This document shows, in pieces, positions 1 through 7,910 of a DNA stretch of 22,795 nt. Each line of letters opens with the position of its first letter. Position 1 is the first letter of the stretch. The notes under the pieces were generated by a model. It had not been told where the DNA came from and searched no databases. It saw nothing but the letters and a program-made list of their open reading frames with translations. The position numbers and the translations under genes were made by a program. Origin of the DNA: Desulfobacterales bacterium (GTDB lineage: Bacteria > Desulfobacterota > Desulfobacteria > Desulfobacterales > UBA11574); NCBI GenBank assembly GCA_030145595.1, contig JAQYVG010000015.1:1-22795 (forward strand), read 5' to 3'.

Positions 1-21
1 AAACAGACAGAATACATTCAT

Positions 22-48
22 TCGTCATTCGACACTCGTCATTCGACA
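22..48. repeat. Two-copy 14-nt tandem repeat beside the lpd stop
   Basis: TCGTCATTCGACA occurs at 22-34 and again at 36-48, a period of 14 nt. Within each copy the word ATTCG recurs. It lies just downstream of the lpd stop codon. Its origin is unknown. It resembles the simple word-like repeats seen elsewhere in this window's intergenic DNA, and it has no hairpin or U-tract that would make it a terminator. Confidence 0.6.
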
Positions 49-53
49 TTCCT

Positions 54-1481
54 TTAAGATCCATAAATAGAACTCTTCTGCACGGCCATGGCCGCTTCCT
101 GCAGGGCTTCGGCAAAGGTCGGGTGGCCGTGCACCGTGCGGGCAATGTCCTCGCTGCCGGCACCAAACTCCATGGCCAGCACACATTCGGCAATCATGTC
201 GGCCGCGCGCGGCCCGATGATGTGTACACCTATAATCCGATCCGTTTTGGAATGGGCGATAAGTTTGACAAAGCCGTCTTTTTCACCCATACAGCGGGCG
301 CGACCGGCACCGGAGAAAGGATACGTGCCGACGCAGTAAGGGATGTTGCGCTCCTTGACCTGTTCCTCGGTGAGCCCGACAGCGGCAACCTCCGGCCAGG
401 TATAAACCACCGCCGGAATGGTGTCATAGTTGACTTCTCCCGGGAGTCCGGCGATGCATTCGGCCACGGCAATGCCTTCGGCCGAAGCTTTATGAGCCAG
501 CATGGGTCCCGCTATGAGGTCGCCAATGGCATAAATGGTAGGAATACTTGTCCGGTAGGCTTCATCCACAAGGACATGACCGGTGCGGACGTCGGTTTCT
601 ACGCCGGCTTCTTCAAGGCCCAGATTCTGCGTCAGCGGCCGCCGCCCGACCGCCACCAGCAGACGATCACAGGACATGGTTTCTTCTTGGCCGTTGGCCT
701 CCAAAGTCACGTTAACCTTGTTCCTGGAAATTTTGGCGCCTGAAACTCTGGTTTTCAGGCGAATGTCCAGCCCCTGCTTCCTGAGAATCCGGTCCAACGT
801 CCGGGCCACCTGGCCGTCCATGGTAGCGGCGATTTGTGGCAGCATTTCCACCACGGTGACCTTGGACCCCAGGCGCAGCCAGACCACCCCCAGTTCCAGG
901 CCGATGTATCCGCCGCCCACAACGCCCAGATGCTTGGGTACTGCATCGAACGCCAGGGCTTCGGTTGAAGTGACAATCCGCCGGCCGTCGAACTCGAGAC
1001 CCGGGACCTGCACCGGTATACTGCCGGTGGCCAGAATGATGGCCTTGGCTTCAATGATCCGGCCTTTTTTCTTGCCGGTGGAACCGGTTGTCTGCTTCAC
1101 CTCGATGCGATCTGCTCCGGCCAGGCGGGCGGTACCGTGGAAAATACTGATGCTGTTGCCTTCCAGAAGCTTGCGTACGTTCTCGGTGAGTTCGGCCACA
1201 ACCTCTTCCTTGCGGGCCATCATGACGGCAAGATCCAGGCTTAGCTTGCCGGTCTTGATGCCGTGGTCGGCAAAGTGATCCTTTGCCAGGTGGAAGTATT
1301 CGCTTGAATCCAGCAGGGCTTTGCTGGGTATGCAGCCCACATTCAGGCAGACGCCACCTAAGCGTGGTTCCTTTTCAACACAGGCTGTTTTTAAACCTAA
1401 CTGGGCGGCACGGACGGCGGCCACATAGCCCCCGGGGCCGCTGCCTATAACGACAAGATCGAACAATTCTTTTTTTGCCAT
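54..1481 (-). CDS. lpdA: Dihydrolipoyl dehydrogenase (E3 of 2-oxoacid dehydrogenase complexes)
   Basis: This flavoprotein reoxidises the dihydrolipoyl arm of the E2 subunit and passes the electrons to NAD+. At 475 aa it has normal family length. The N-terminal FAD-binding motif GSGPGG is at residues 13-18 and the redox-active disulfide motif CLNVGC gives C45 and C50. A second Rossmann motif (GGGYIGLELG, around residue 190) binds NAD. The YAIGD FAD motif and the C-terminal catalytic pair H453 and E458 (HPTFAE) are all present. The ATG is only 2 nt past the sucB stop, and its GGAG ribosome binding site lies inside the last sucB codons, so translation is probably coupled. It is the last gene of the hydrolase-sucA-sucB-lpd operon. 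It could also serve other lipoylated systems encoded elsewhere. Confidence 0.97.
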   Translation of the reverse strand: MAKKELFDLVVIGSGPGGYVAAVRAAQLGLKTACVEKEPRLGGVCLNVGCIPSKALLDSSEYFHLAKDHFADHGIKTGKLSLDLAVMMARKEEVVAELTENVRKLLEGNSISIFHGTARLAGADRIEVKQTTGSTGKKKGRIIEAKAIILATGSIPVQVPGLEFDGRRIVTSTEALAFDAVPKHLGVVGGGYIGLELGVVWLRLGSKVTVVEMLPQIAATMDGQVARTLDRILRKQGLDIRLKTRVSGAKISRNKVNVTLEANGQEETMSCDRLLVAVGRRPLTQNLGLEEAGVETDVRTGHVLVDEAYRTSIPTIYAIGDLIAGPMLAHKASAEGIAVAECIAGLPGEVNYDTIPAVVYTWPEVAAVGLTEEQVKERNIPYCVGTYPFSGAGRARCMGEKDGFVKLIAHSKTDRIIGVHIIGPRAADMIAECVLAMEFGAGSEDIARTVHGHPTFAEALQEAAMAVQKSSIYGS

Positions 1482-1483
1482 AG

Positions 1484-2782
1484 CTATATCTCCATTATAA
1501 TCCGTTCCGGATTTTCAATGTGCTCTTTGATCTTTATTAGGAATGTGACCGCTTCCCGGCCGTCCACGATGCGGTGGTCATAGCTCAAGGCCACATACAT
1601 CATGGGCCGGACCTGCACCTGGTCATCGATAACCACGGGCCGTTTTTCAATTTTGTGCATCCCCAGAATGCCGCTTTGGGGCGTATTCAAAATCGGCGTA
1701 CTGAGCAGAGATCCAAAAACACCGCCGTTGGTAATGGTAAAGGTCCCGTCCACCATATCGGCCAGTTCGAGGCGATTAGTTTTGATTTTTTCCACATAAT
1801 CGACAATGGCCTGCTCGAGCTGGGCGGCACTTAAGTTTTCGGCCTTTGGAATGACCGGCACCACCAGGCCGCGGGCGGTACCAATGGCAATACCGATATT
1901 ATAATAGTGGTGGTAAACGATCTCATCGCCCTCGATATAGGCGTTGATCTCCGGAAATTCCTTAAGGGCCTCCACGCTGGCTTTGATAAAAAAAGACATG
2001 AACCCCAAAGAGACCCCGTGTTTTTGCTTAAAGTCTTCCTTAAACCGGGCACGGATCGACATGGTACGGCTCATGTCGATTTCGTTAAAAGTGGTGAGCA
2101 TGGCGGTGTTGCGCCGGGCCTCCAGGAGCCGGGAGGCAATGCGCCGCCGCATCGGGCTCATGGGCTTGCGCGTGATTTCTTCGCCCTTGGTCAAAACCGC
2201 TGCCGGAGAAATTTCAGGTGCAGAGACCACTAGTTCGCGATGAACCGACGGCAAAGGCTGCTGCGGCACAGCCGCGGCCTGCATCTGCTCAAGATAAAGC
2301 AGTACATCGCCTTTTGTAATCCTGTTGCCCGGCCCGGTGCCGGTTACAGCGGTTATATCCAAACCTTTTTCAGCAACCAGCCGCCGTACGGAAGGCGGGA
2401 GGATCGGCCGGACTTGAGGCGGCGCCGTTTCCTCCATGGCGGGTGCGGTCGGTGCCGGGACAGGCGCCGGCTCTTCCGGCACTGCCTCCGGGACCGCTTC
2501 TACCGGAACCTCAGACGGTGGCGGAAGGGCGGGCTCCGCGGCGGCGGCTTCGGCAACTATGGCTCCTACAACTGCGCCAATAGCGATGGTCGCTCCTGCC
2601 GGAACCAGGACTTTTAAAACTCCATCGGCCTCGGCCACGATTTCCAAGGTGACTTTGTCGGTTTCAATCACAAAAAGCGGTTCATCTTTTTGCACCCGGT
2701 CGCCTTCCTGTTTGTACCATTCTACCAGTACCGCTTCCTGTATCGATTCTCCAACATGAGGGATTTTAATTTCTATTTCCAT
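1484..2782 (-). CDS. sucB: Dihydrolipoyllysine succinyltransferase (E2 of 2-oxoglutarate dehydrogenase)
   Basis: E2 core of the complex: it carries the succinyl group on a lipoyl-lysine and transfers it to CoA. The product is 432 aa. A lipoyl domain (1-80) has its lipoylation lysine at K43 in ETDKVTLE. A long Ala/Pro/Glu-rich linker (80-123) follows. Then come an E1/E3-binding domain (about 126-165) and the catalytic domain (about 205-432) with DHRIVDG, H403 and D407. The open frame runs 89 codons further upstream through a repeat-rich region. I chose the ATG at 2782 because the lipoyl domain starts there and GAAGGAG lies just before it, whereas the extension resembles no E2. Succinyl rather than acetyl specificity is inferred from adjacency to sucA. 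The nearby lipB and lipA could supply its cofactor. Confidence 0.96.
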   Translation of the reverse strand: MEIEIKIPHVGESIQEAVLVEWYKQEGDRVQKDEPLFVIETDKVTLEIVAEADGVLKVLVPAGATIAIGAVVGAIVAEAAAAEPALPPPSEVPVEAVPEAVPEEPAPVPAPTAPAMEETAPPQVRPILPPSVRRLVAEKGLDITAVTGTGPGNRITKGDVLLYLEQMQAAAVPQQPLPSVHRELVVSAPEISPAAVLTKGEEITRKPMSPMRRRIASRLLEARRNTAMLTTFNEIDMSRTMSIRARFKEDFKQKHGVSLGFMSFFIKASVEALKEFPEINAYIEGDEIVYHHYYNIGIAIGTARGLVVPVIPKAENLSAAQLEQAIVDYVEKIKTNRLELADMVDGTFTITNGGVFGSLLSTPILNTPQSGILGMHKIEKRPVVIDDQVQVRPMMYVALSYDHRIVDGREAVTFLIKIKEHIENPERIIMEI

Positions 2783-2878
2783 ATGAACTCCTTCAATAAA
2801 ATCGCATATGATTTTATAAAACTCCCGCAAGCTCGTTTGCAGGATTAATTTTGCATGAAACAGATGGAACAACCCGAC

Positions 2879-2919
2879 TATATCATGAAAAAATCGAAAT
2901 TCGCTTTTTTCATGATATA
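2879..2919. repeat. Perfect 15-bp-arm hairpin in the sucA-sucB gap
   Basis: TATATCATGAAAAAA (2879-2893) is the exact reverse complement of TTTTTTCATGATATA (2905-2919). The 11-nt centre contains a further CGAA/TTCG pairing. In sucB-sense RNA it would fold into a long stem about 100 nt upstream of the sucB start. With A/T runs inside the stem, it could act as a terminator, attenuator or processing stem. Which one cannot be told from sequence alone. Confidence 0.8.
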
Positions 2920-2998
2920 GCCAGGTAAACCCTATAGTTTCCAATGCATAATATGAAATAGCCAGGGAAACCCTGTAGTTTCCAATGCATAAAATGAA
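2917..2998. repeat. 41-nt tandem repeat, two copies plus a partial third
   Basis: Unit 1 (2917-2957) and unit 2 (2958-2998) share ATAGCCAGG, AAACCCT, TAGTTTCCAATGCATAA and ATGAA, with only a few differences. A partial third unit begins at about 2999 and keeps the core CAGGGAAACCCTG. That core is itself a perfect short palindrome (CAGGG/CCCTG) in unit 2 and the partial unit. The array sits in the transcribed gap between sucA and sucB. Confidence 0.85.
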
Positions 2999-3010
2999 AA
3001 CGGTCAGGGA

Positions 3011-3137
3011 AACCCTGATTTCTCGCAAGTCAGAGTGGTGCGAGAACAAGGCATTTCAGCCTGAAGACGTAGTATTTTACTTCGAAGGCTGAATAACGCC
3101 GTTCCCGTGCCGCTCTGGCTTGCGAGAAAACAGGGTT
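3011..3137. repeat. 127-nt imperfect palindrome overlapping the sucA stop codon
   Basis: The left arm (from 3011, beginning AACCCTG, then TCTCGCAAG and CAGAG) matches the reverse complement of the right arm (ending CTCTG, CTTGCGAGA, CAGGGTT at 3137) over about 50 nt with scattered mismatches. Its centre has a nested TTCAGCC/GGCTGAA stem. The right arm ends inside the sucA TAA (minus strand 3138-3136). Together with the neighbouring 41-nt repeats and the 15-bp hairpin, it fills the 2783-3135 gap. The structure is MITE-like: long palindrome, no ORF, intergenic position. Transcribed with the operon, it would form a very stable RNA stem between sucA and sucB. Confidence 0.8.
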
Positions 3138-5868
3138 AGCTGGTTTCGACCTTTGTTAGAGGCCCCACAGCTTCGTCAATAATTGCCGCCTGCTCCTGTT
3201 TATATATGTTGGGAAAGCCGGTGGCCGGGCTGGCGGCAGCCCTACGGCCGATATATTCAATCGACTTTCCGGTTAATTTTTCAAGACGGGGCTGCATAAA
3301 ACGCCAGGCGCCCATATTTTCAGGTTCTTCCTGGACCCAGCAGTAATACCGGGCCTGTTTGTATTTTTGAAATGCGGTTTTCAGTTGTTTGGCGGGAAAA
3401 GGGTAAAACTGTTCCAGACGCACAATGGCAATATTACTTTTTGTCAGTTCCCGGCGTCTTTGCAGCAGTTCATAAAAAATCTTGCCGCTGCAAACAAGGA
3501 TGCGGTCGGGTTTTATCAATGTATCGGGATCATCAAGGACTTCCCGAAAGGAGCCCGAGGTCAGATCCGCAAGATCGGAAACCGCCAGCCGGTGGCGCAA
3601 AAGGCTCTTGGGCGCCATTATGATCAAAGGCTTTCGAAAATCGCTCTTTACCTGGCGGCGCAACCGGTGAAAATACTGCGCCGGGGTCGTCATGTTGCAA
3701 ACCTGCATATTATCGTCGGCACACAACTGGAGAAAACGCTCCAGCCGGGCACTGGAGTGTTCCGGTCCTAGTCCTTCCCACCCGTGCGGGAGCAACAGTA
3801 CCAGGCCGCTTAGGCGCCGCCATTTAGATTCACCGCTGGCGATGTAAAGATCGATAACCGCTTGGGCATTGTTGGCAAAATCACCGAACTGGGCTTCCCA
3901 TATCACAAGCCCCAGGGGTTGTGCCTGTGAGTACCCGTATTCAAAACCCATAATGCCGGCTTCGGAAAGCATGCTGTCGTAAACCAGAAAGGGGGCCTGG
4001 TTTTTGCCGAGGGCGTTTTGCGATGTAAACTCTTGGCCGGTTTTGGCATCTACCAGCACGATGTGTCGCTGGCTGAAGGTGCCGCGGCCGCTGTCCTGAC
4101 CGCTCAGGCGGACCGGAACACCATCAGTCAGCAGGGAGGCAAAGGCCAGAGCTTCGGCATTGGCCCAGTCGATCCCGGTTCCTTTTTCAACGGCTTCCAG
4201 CCGCTTGTGCAGCAGGCGTGCCAGTTTGATGTTCGGGGAAAAGTCCTTTGGAACCGTATTCAGTTTGCGGGCGAGGGTGATGAGCTTTTTGCGGGCAACA
4301 CCGGTTTTCACGATCGTATGGGAGTAATTGCCGTGAAAACCGTGCCAGTTTTCGTAAAATCGGGATTGGGGGAATACGCAGGCGCTTTGCCGAACCATCT
4401 GGAAGGCGTCTTCAAGCTCCCCTGTGATTGTTTTTTCGAGCTGTTTGATATCAGCGGTTTTAATCCGGCCTTCCTCCAGCAGCTTCCGGGCGTACATGCC
4501 GTAAAGCGGGGGCCGCTCCCGGATGCGGTCGTACATCAGCGGCTGGGTAAAGTAGGGCTCGTCGCCTTCGTTGTGGCCGTATCGGCGGTAGCAGATGACA
4601 TCGATGACAACATCCTTGTTAAACGCCAGCCGGTACTCGGCGGCAAGCCGCATGACATGCACCGCAGCTTCAGGGTCTTCCCCGTGCACATGAAAGATGG
4701 GGACCATCAGCATTTTGGCCATGTCGGTGGCATAACGGGTGCTGCGGGCATCTTCGGGCAGCGTTGTATAGCCGATCTGATTATTGATCACCAGGTGGAT
4801 GGTGCCCCCGGTGGTGTAACCGGCCAGTTGGCTCATGTTCAGGGTTTCGGCCACGATTCCCTGTCCGGCAAAGGCGGCATCGCCATGGATCAGCAGCGGT
4901 AAAATCAGGTTCTGATTATCGGTACCCAGCAGTTCCATCCGGGCGCGGGCAAATCCTTGAACAACAGGATCGATCGACTCCAAATGGCTGGGATTGTTGA
5001 GCAGGATGATGCGCAGCAGATGATCGTCGTCTGTTTTGATGTCTCCCATATAGCCGTTGTGGTATTTGACATCGCCGGCTCCAAACTGGCTGTACGGATC
5101 CGAGCAGCTTTCAAATTCGGTAAAAATTTCTTCGTAGCTTTTACCGAGGATATGGGATTGAACATTCAAGCGGCCGCGATGAGCCATCCCCATGATAATC
5201 TCCCGGCACCCCTGCGCGCCTGCAAAACGGACCAAATCATAAAGCATGGCGATAATCGCCTCGGCCCCTTCAAGGGAGAAGCGGGTCTGACCTAAATATT
5301 TTTTATGGAGGAATTGCTCAAAAAGGGTGGCCCGGCAAATCTTTTCCAGGATGGAAACCTTGGTTTTGCTGTCCATCTCCAGTCGATTGTGAACCGGCTC
5401 CATGCGATCCTGCAGCCAGCGGCGCTCTGCCGGGTCCTGCAAATGCATGAATTCGACCCCGATAGAGCGGCAGTAGGTCTCCTTCAGTGTTTTGATGATG
5501 TCCCGAAGCGCCGCCCGCCCGGTCTTGAGCAAGTCCGGGGCGGAAAATTCTGTGTCCAGATCTTTAAGAGTCAAGTCAAAGGCAGGAAGGTCCAGCAGGG
5601 GGTGGTCGGTAGGGCAGACCACCAGCGGGTCCAGACATGCCAGCAAATGTCCCACATCTCGATACCGGTGGATGAGCGCTTGGACGCGAGATTGTAAAAG
5701 TGCCTGGTCTTCGTCACAGACCGCCGGCACGCCGGATTCTCCGGCACCGGCCATTTCAAAGCCTTCAAAGAAAAAACGCCAGTCACTAGAAACCGCATTC
5801 GGATCGGCTTTCCACTCCTGGTACTGGGAGTCGATATAGCCTAAATTCAACGTTTCAAAAAGGGCCAT
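3136..5868 (-). CDS. sucA: 2-oxoglutarate dehydrogenase E1, thiamin diphosphate-dependent
   Basis: This enzyme decarboxylates 2-oxoglutarate and loads the succinyl group onto the lipoyl arm of SucB. At 910 aa it is close to the usual length of about 930. The N-terminus (LNLGYIDSQYQEWKADP) is the E2-contacting segment typical of OdhA/SucA. The thiamin diphosphate and Mg region shows HRGRLN (230-235), GDAAF (329-333) and NNQIG (362-366). HGEDPE (395-400) and YRRYGHNEGDEP (427-438) are E1o hallmarks. The transketolase-like second half begins around residue 570. The ATG at 5868 lies inside the end of the upstream hydrolase gene (14-nt overlap), implying co-translation. Such NAD-linked E1o is less usual in strict anaerobes, which often use the ferredoxin enzyme, also encoded here. 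Confidence 0.97.
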   Translation of the reverse strand: MALFETLNLGYIDSQYQEWKADPNAVSSDWRFFFEGFEMAGAGESGVPAVCDEDQALLQSRVQALIHRYRDVGHLLACLDPLVVCPTDHPLLDLPAFDLTLKDLDTEFSAPDLLKTGRAALRDIIKTLKETYCRSIGVEFMHLQDPAERRWLQDRMEPVHNRLEMDSKTKVSILEKICRATLFEQFLHKKYLGQTRFSLEGAEAIIAMLYDLVRFAGAQGCREIIMGMAHRGRLNVQSHILGKSYEEIFTEFESCSDPYSQFGAGDVKYHNGYMGDIKTDDDHLLRIILLNNPSHLESIDPVVQGFARARMELLGTDNQNLILPLLIHGDAAFAGQGIVAETLNMSQLAGYTTGGTIHLVINNQIGYTTLPEDARSTRYATDMAKMLMVPIFHVHGEDPEAAVHVMRLAAEYRLAFNKDVVIDVICYRRYGHNEGDEPYFTQPLMYDRIRERPPLYGMYARKLLEEGRIKTADIKQLEKTITGELEDAFQMVRQSACVFPQSRFYENWHGFHGNYSHTIVKTGVARKKLITLARKLNTVPKDFSPNIKLARLLHKRLEAVEKGTGIDWANAEALAFASLLTDGVPVRLSGQDSGRGTFSQRHIVLVDAKTGQEFTSQNALGKNQAPFLVYDSMLSEAGIMGFEYGYSQAQPLGLVIWEAQFGDFANNAQAVIDLYIASGESKWRRLSGLVLLLPHGWEGLGPEHSSARLERFLQLCADDNMQVCNMTTPAQYFHRLRRQVKSDFRKPLIIMAPKSLLRHRLAVSDLADLTSGSFREVLDDPDTLIKPDRILVCSGKIFYELLQRRRELTKSNIAIVRLEQFYPFPAKQLKTAFQKYKQARYYCWVQEEPENMGAWRFMQPRLEKLTGKSIEYIGRRAAASPATGFPNIYKQEQAAIIDEAVGPLTKVETS

Positions 5869-6634
5869 GGGGGTTTTCCTCTTTTTGCTCTTTGAACCAT
5901 GTCACTACCAGGTTGGAAATCTGCCGGCTATGCTGTGCTTTGCTGAACATGTGATCTGCATCCGGAATAACGGCCAGGGTTGTGCCCACGGGATTCAAGG
6001 CGTGTGCCTGATGAGCCTCCTGCACGGGTATAATTTCGTCGTGATCACCGTGGACTACCAGTAAAGGCTGCTGCAAAGCGGCAACAACTTGCGGGAGATT
6101 ATATTGCCCGGCGTCGGCAAAAAACCGGTTTGCAAGCTCCAGCGAGCGCCCGCGGCTGCTGAAGGAGACGCTGCCGGAGCTTTGGAGCTGTTGACGCTGA
6201 TCAGGGCTTAAAAAATGGGCTGCGTCCAACCCCGACAACCGCCCTGCCAGGACGCATACAGCCTTGACAATGTCCAGCTGGGCGGCGGTGAGCAGGGCAA
6301 TTGCAGCGCCCATGCTGTGCCCGGCAAGACCTATCCAGACGGCGCCTTCTCTCGCCAGCAAAGCGGCGGCCGTCTTCATTTCGGAAATCTGTTTGGAATA
6401 GGTCGATTCCTCAAATTCGCCCTCGCTTTGACCGTTGCCGGAAAAGTCAAATCGCAGAGCCATAAAATCTTCCAGGATCAGGTCGCTGCATATCCGGCGC
6501 AAGATGGTGGTATGCCGGCTGCAGGTGAAGCAGTGCCCGAAGACGATGCCGCACCCGGTGGGTGCGTCCGGCAAATGGAGCGTCCCGGTGAGTTTCTCAC
6601 CATAGTCGTTATCAAAGTGTACTAGCTGCTCCAC
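5855..6634 (-). CDS. Alpha/beta hydrolase, first gene of the suc operon
   Basis: A 259-aa serine hydrolase of unknown substrate. The nucleophile motif GHSMG places Ser at 107. HGDHDEIIP gives Asp199 as the likely acid, and DADHMF gives His228. The segment FGHCFTCSRHTT, followed by RFDFSGNGQSEGEF, closely resembles the hydrolase half of bifunctional hydrolase/OsmC proteins, but no OsmC domain follows here. No signal peptide is visible, so it is probably cytoplasmic. The start is a GTG at 6634 preceded by AAAGG. Its stop overlaps the sucA start by 14 nt, so it is co-transcribed with the 2-oxoglutarate dehydrogenase genes. A metabolic link, such as thioester hydrolysis, is only a guess. Confidence 0.9.
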   Translation of the reverse strand: MEQLVHFDNDYGEKLTGTLHLPDAPTGCGIVFGHCFTCSRHTTILRRICSDLILEDFMALRFDFSGNGQSEGEFEESTYSKQISEMKTAAALLAREGAVWIGLAGHSMGAAIALLTAAQLDIVKAVCVLAGRLSGLDAAHFLSPDQRQQLQSSGSVSFSSRGRSLELANRFFADAGQYNLPQVVAALQQPLLVVHGDHDEIIPVQEAHQAHALNPVGTTLAVIPDADHMFSKAQHSRQISNLVVTWFKEQKEENPHGPF

Positions 6635-6656
6635 AAAAGACCTTTAAAATTATGGT

Positions 6657-6681
6657 TCTTCTCCAAATTAATTGGAGAAGA
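6657..6681. promoter_or_regulatory. Perfect inverted repeat upstream of the suc operon
   Basis: TCTTCTCCAA (6657-6666) and TTGGAGAAGA (6672-6681) are exact reverse complements separated by ATTAA. The site starts 22 nt upstream of the GTG of the hydrolase-suc operon. The size and symmetry suit a dimeric repressor operator, and an RNA hairpin in the leader is the alternative. No matching promoter can be placed with confidence: TATAAT occurs on the minus strand at 6741-6736, without a good -35. Confidence 0.5.
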
Positions 6682-6682
6682 G

Positions 6683-6971
6683 GGTCCAAGGATCCAAGGG
6701 GTCGAGGGGTCAAGTGTCTGCTTTCAAACAATTTTATTATAGTTGTGAGTATCCTTTCAACTTTTGCTATACTTAAAGGAATGTCCGCTGCAGCCTTTCT
6801 TATCTATAATGTTAAACAGGACCATTCTTCTTCAGAGGATACATTTGTGTTGCAGTTTTTATATAGATGCAAACATAGCCAATATAACTTCTGCATCATT
6901 TTTAAGGCATAGATATTTTAAAGTATTTCACTCGAACCCTTGAATCCTTGAGCCCTTGAATCCTTAGGATC
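6683..6971. mobile_element. MITE-like segment bounded by about 29-nt inverted repeats
   Basis: The segment starting CCAAGGATCCAAGGGG at 6686 and the reverse complement of the segment ending GAATCCTTAG (about 6941-6969) agree at roughly 22 of 29 positions. They bracket about 230 nt of AT-rich DNA. Both arms are built from CCTTGAA/CCAAGG words. The interior has an 86-codon open frame on the plus strand, but its composition and content do not look like a gene. The whole 6635-7205 gap otherwise contains only the operator-like palindrome and a possible lipB promoter. Confidence 0.4.
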
Positions 6972-7061
6972 ACTCTAATATAAAGTGAAATGTTTGGTTT
7001 AGAAATGATTTTTTTAATTTAGTTGAACGGAGGCCGCGATGTCAATATTTAAAAGTTTTGC

Positions 7062-7092
7062 TTGACCTTAACCGCAAGTAATTTTTTATAAT
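7062..7092 (+). promoter_or_regulatory. Possible sigma-70-type promoter for lipB
   Basis: TTGACC (7062-7067) and a perfect TATAAT (7087-7092) are separated by 19 nt, longer than the usual 17. This is the best promoter-like pair before lipB. Transcription would start near 7099. Confidence 0.4.
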
Positions 7093-7205
7093 ACATCAAG
7101 ATTTTCCGAACACATAAAACTTGCAAAAAAACAACTGTTGTGTACATGAAGTTCAAGGAGATACGAAGCTGTAAGGACTTAACGTCTAAAAAAAGAGCTG
7201 ATTTG

Positions 7206-7904
7206 ATGACCGATACGGTCGGCAATAAATGGTTCTGTGCGGAACTGCCTGTAGTTGATTACCGGCAAATCCTGGATTTGCAGCGGCAGCTTGCTGATGC
7301 CAGAAGTAACGGGGTCATTGACCGTGATATCGTCTTACTGCTGGAACACTCTCCTGTTTTCACACTGGGACGCCGGGGAGGCCTGGAAAGTCTGAAAATA
7401 TCCAGAACGTTGTTGGAAAAATCGAACATCCCGATCATTCAGACCGAAAGGGGCGGCAACATTACATTTCACGGACCCGGCCAGCTGGTGGTTTATCCGA
7501 TTATCGATCTGCAAGCAGCCGGCATGCAAGTACTGGATTATGTGGCCAGCCTCGAGGAAATTATGATCCGGGTGTTAGCAGATTGGGGGATATTTGCTGA
7601 TCGCAATCCTGCAAACCGTGGAATCTGGATCAAAAACAGCAAAATCGGCAGTATCGGTATTGCTGTGCGGCAGGGAGTCTGCTATCATGGCTTTGCATTA
7701 AACGTCGATCTCGCGCTCAACCCCTTTGGCTGGATACATCCATGCGGCTTTAAAGATATCGGCGTGACCTCCATGCAGCGGGAACTTTCAGAAAGCGTAT
7801 CCGTAAATCAGGTGCGGGGGGCGATCAAACGTCACCTGGAATCCTGTTTTGGTGTCAAACTTATATCGACAACCCTGCCGGAACTAAAGAATTTTATAAA
7901 TTAA
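7206..7904 (+). CDS. lipB: Octanoyl-[acyl carrier protein]:protein N-octanoyltransferase
   Basis: LipB moves octanoate from acyl carrier protein to the target lysine of lipoyl domains, the first step of lipoyl cofactor assembly. The chosen ATG gives 232 aa. RGGNITFHGPGQ (82-93) is the family signature, K146 in NSKIGSIG and C180 in HPCGF are the catalytic Lys/Cys pair, and HGFALNV is conserved. The frame stays open back to a GTG at 7140 and an ATG at 7146, which would add 20-22 residues. Conservation with known LipB begins only near the Trp-Phe at residues 9-10, so I prefer 7206, though no start has a strong ribosome binding site. lipA follows after 6 nt. The two genes sit next to the operon encoding SucB, a lipoylated substrate. 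Confidence 0.93.
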   Translation: MTDTVGNKWFCAELPVVDYRQILDLQRQLADARSNGVIDRDIVLLLEHSPVFTLGRRGGLESLKISRTLLEKSNIPIIQTERGGNITFHGPGQLVVYPIIDLQAAGMQVLDYVASLEEIMIRVLADWGIFADRNPANRGIWIKNSKIGSIGIAVRQGVCYHGFALNVDLALNPFGWIHPCGFKDIGVTSMQRELSESVSVNQVRGAIKRHLESCFGVKLISTTLPELKNFIN

Positions 7905-7910
7905 CTGCAA

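Noticed and set aside
123..743. 206-codon plus-strand frame opposite lpd
   Set aside because: It is antisense to a clearly conserved gene. Long shadow frames are expected opposite GC-rich coding DNA.
2783..3049. 89-codon N-terminal extension of the sucB frame
   Set aside because: It runs through tandem repeats and hairpins, resembles no E2 sequence, and a strong ribosome binding site precedes the ATG at 2782.
4018..4902. 294-codon plus-strand frame opposite sucA
   Set aside because: It is a shadow of the conserved sucA reading frame, with no protein-family signal of its own.
6652..6912. 86-codon plus-strand frame
   Set aside because: It overlaps the palindrome and repeat arms, has no ribosome binding site, and the translation has no family resemblance.
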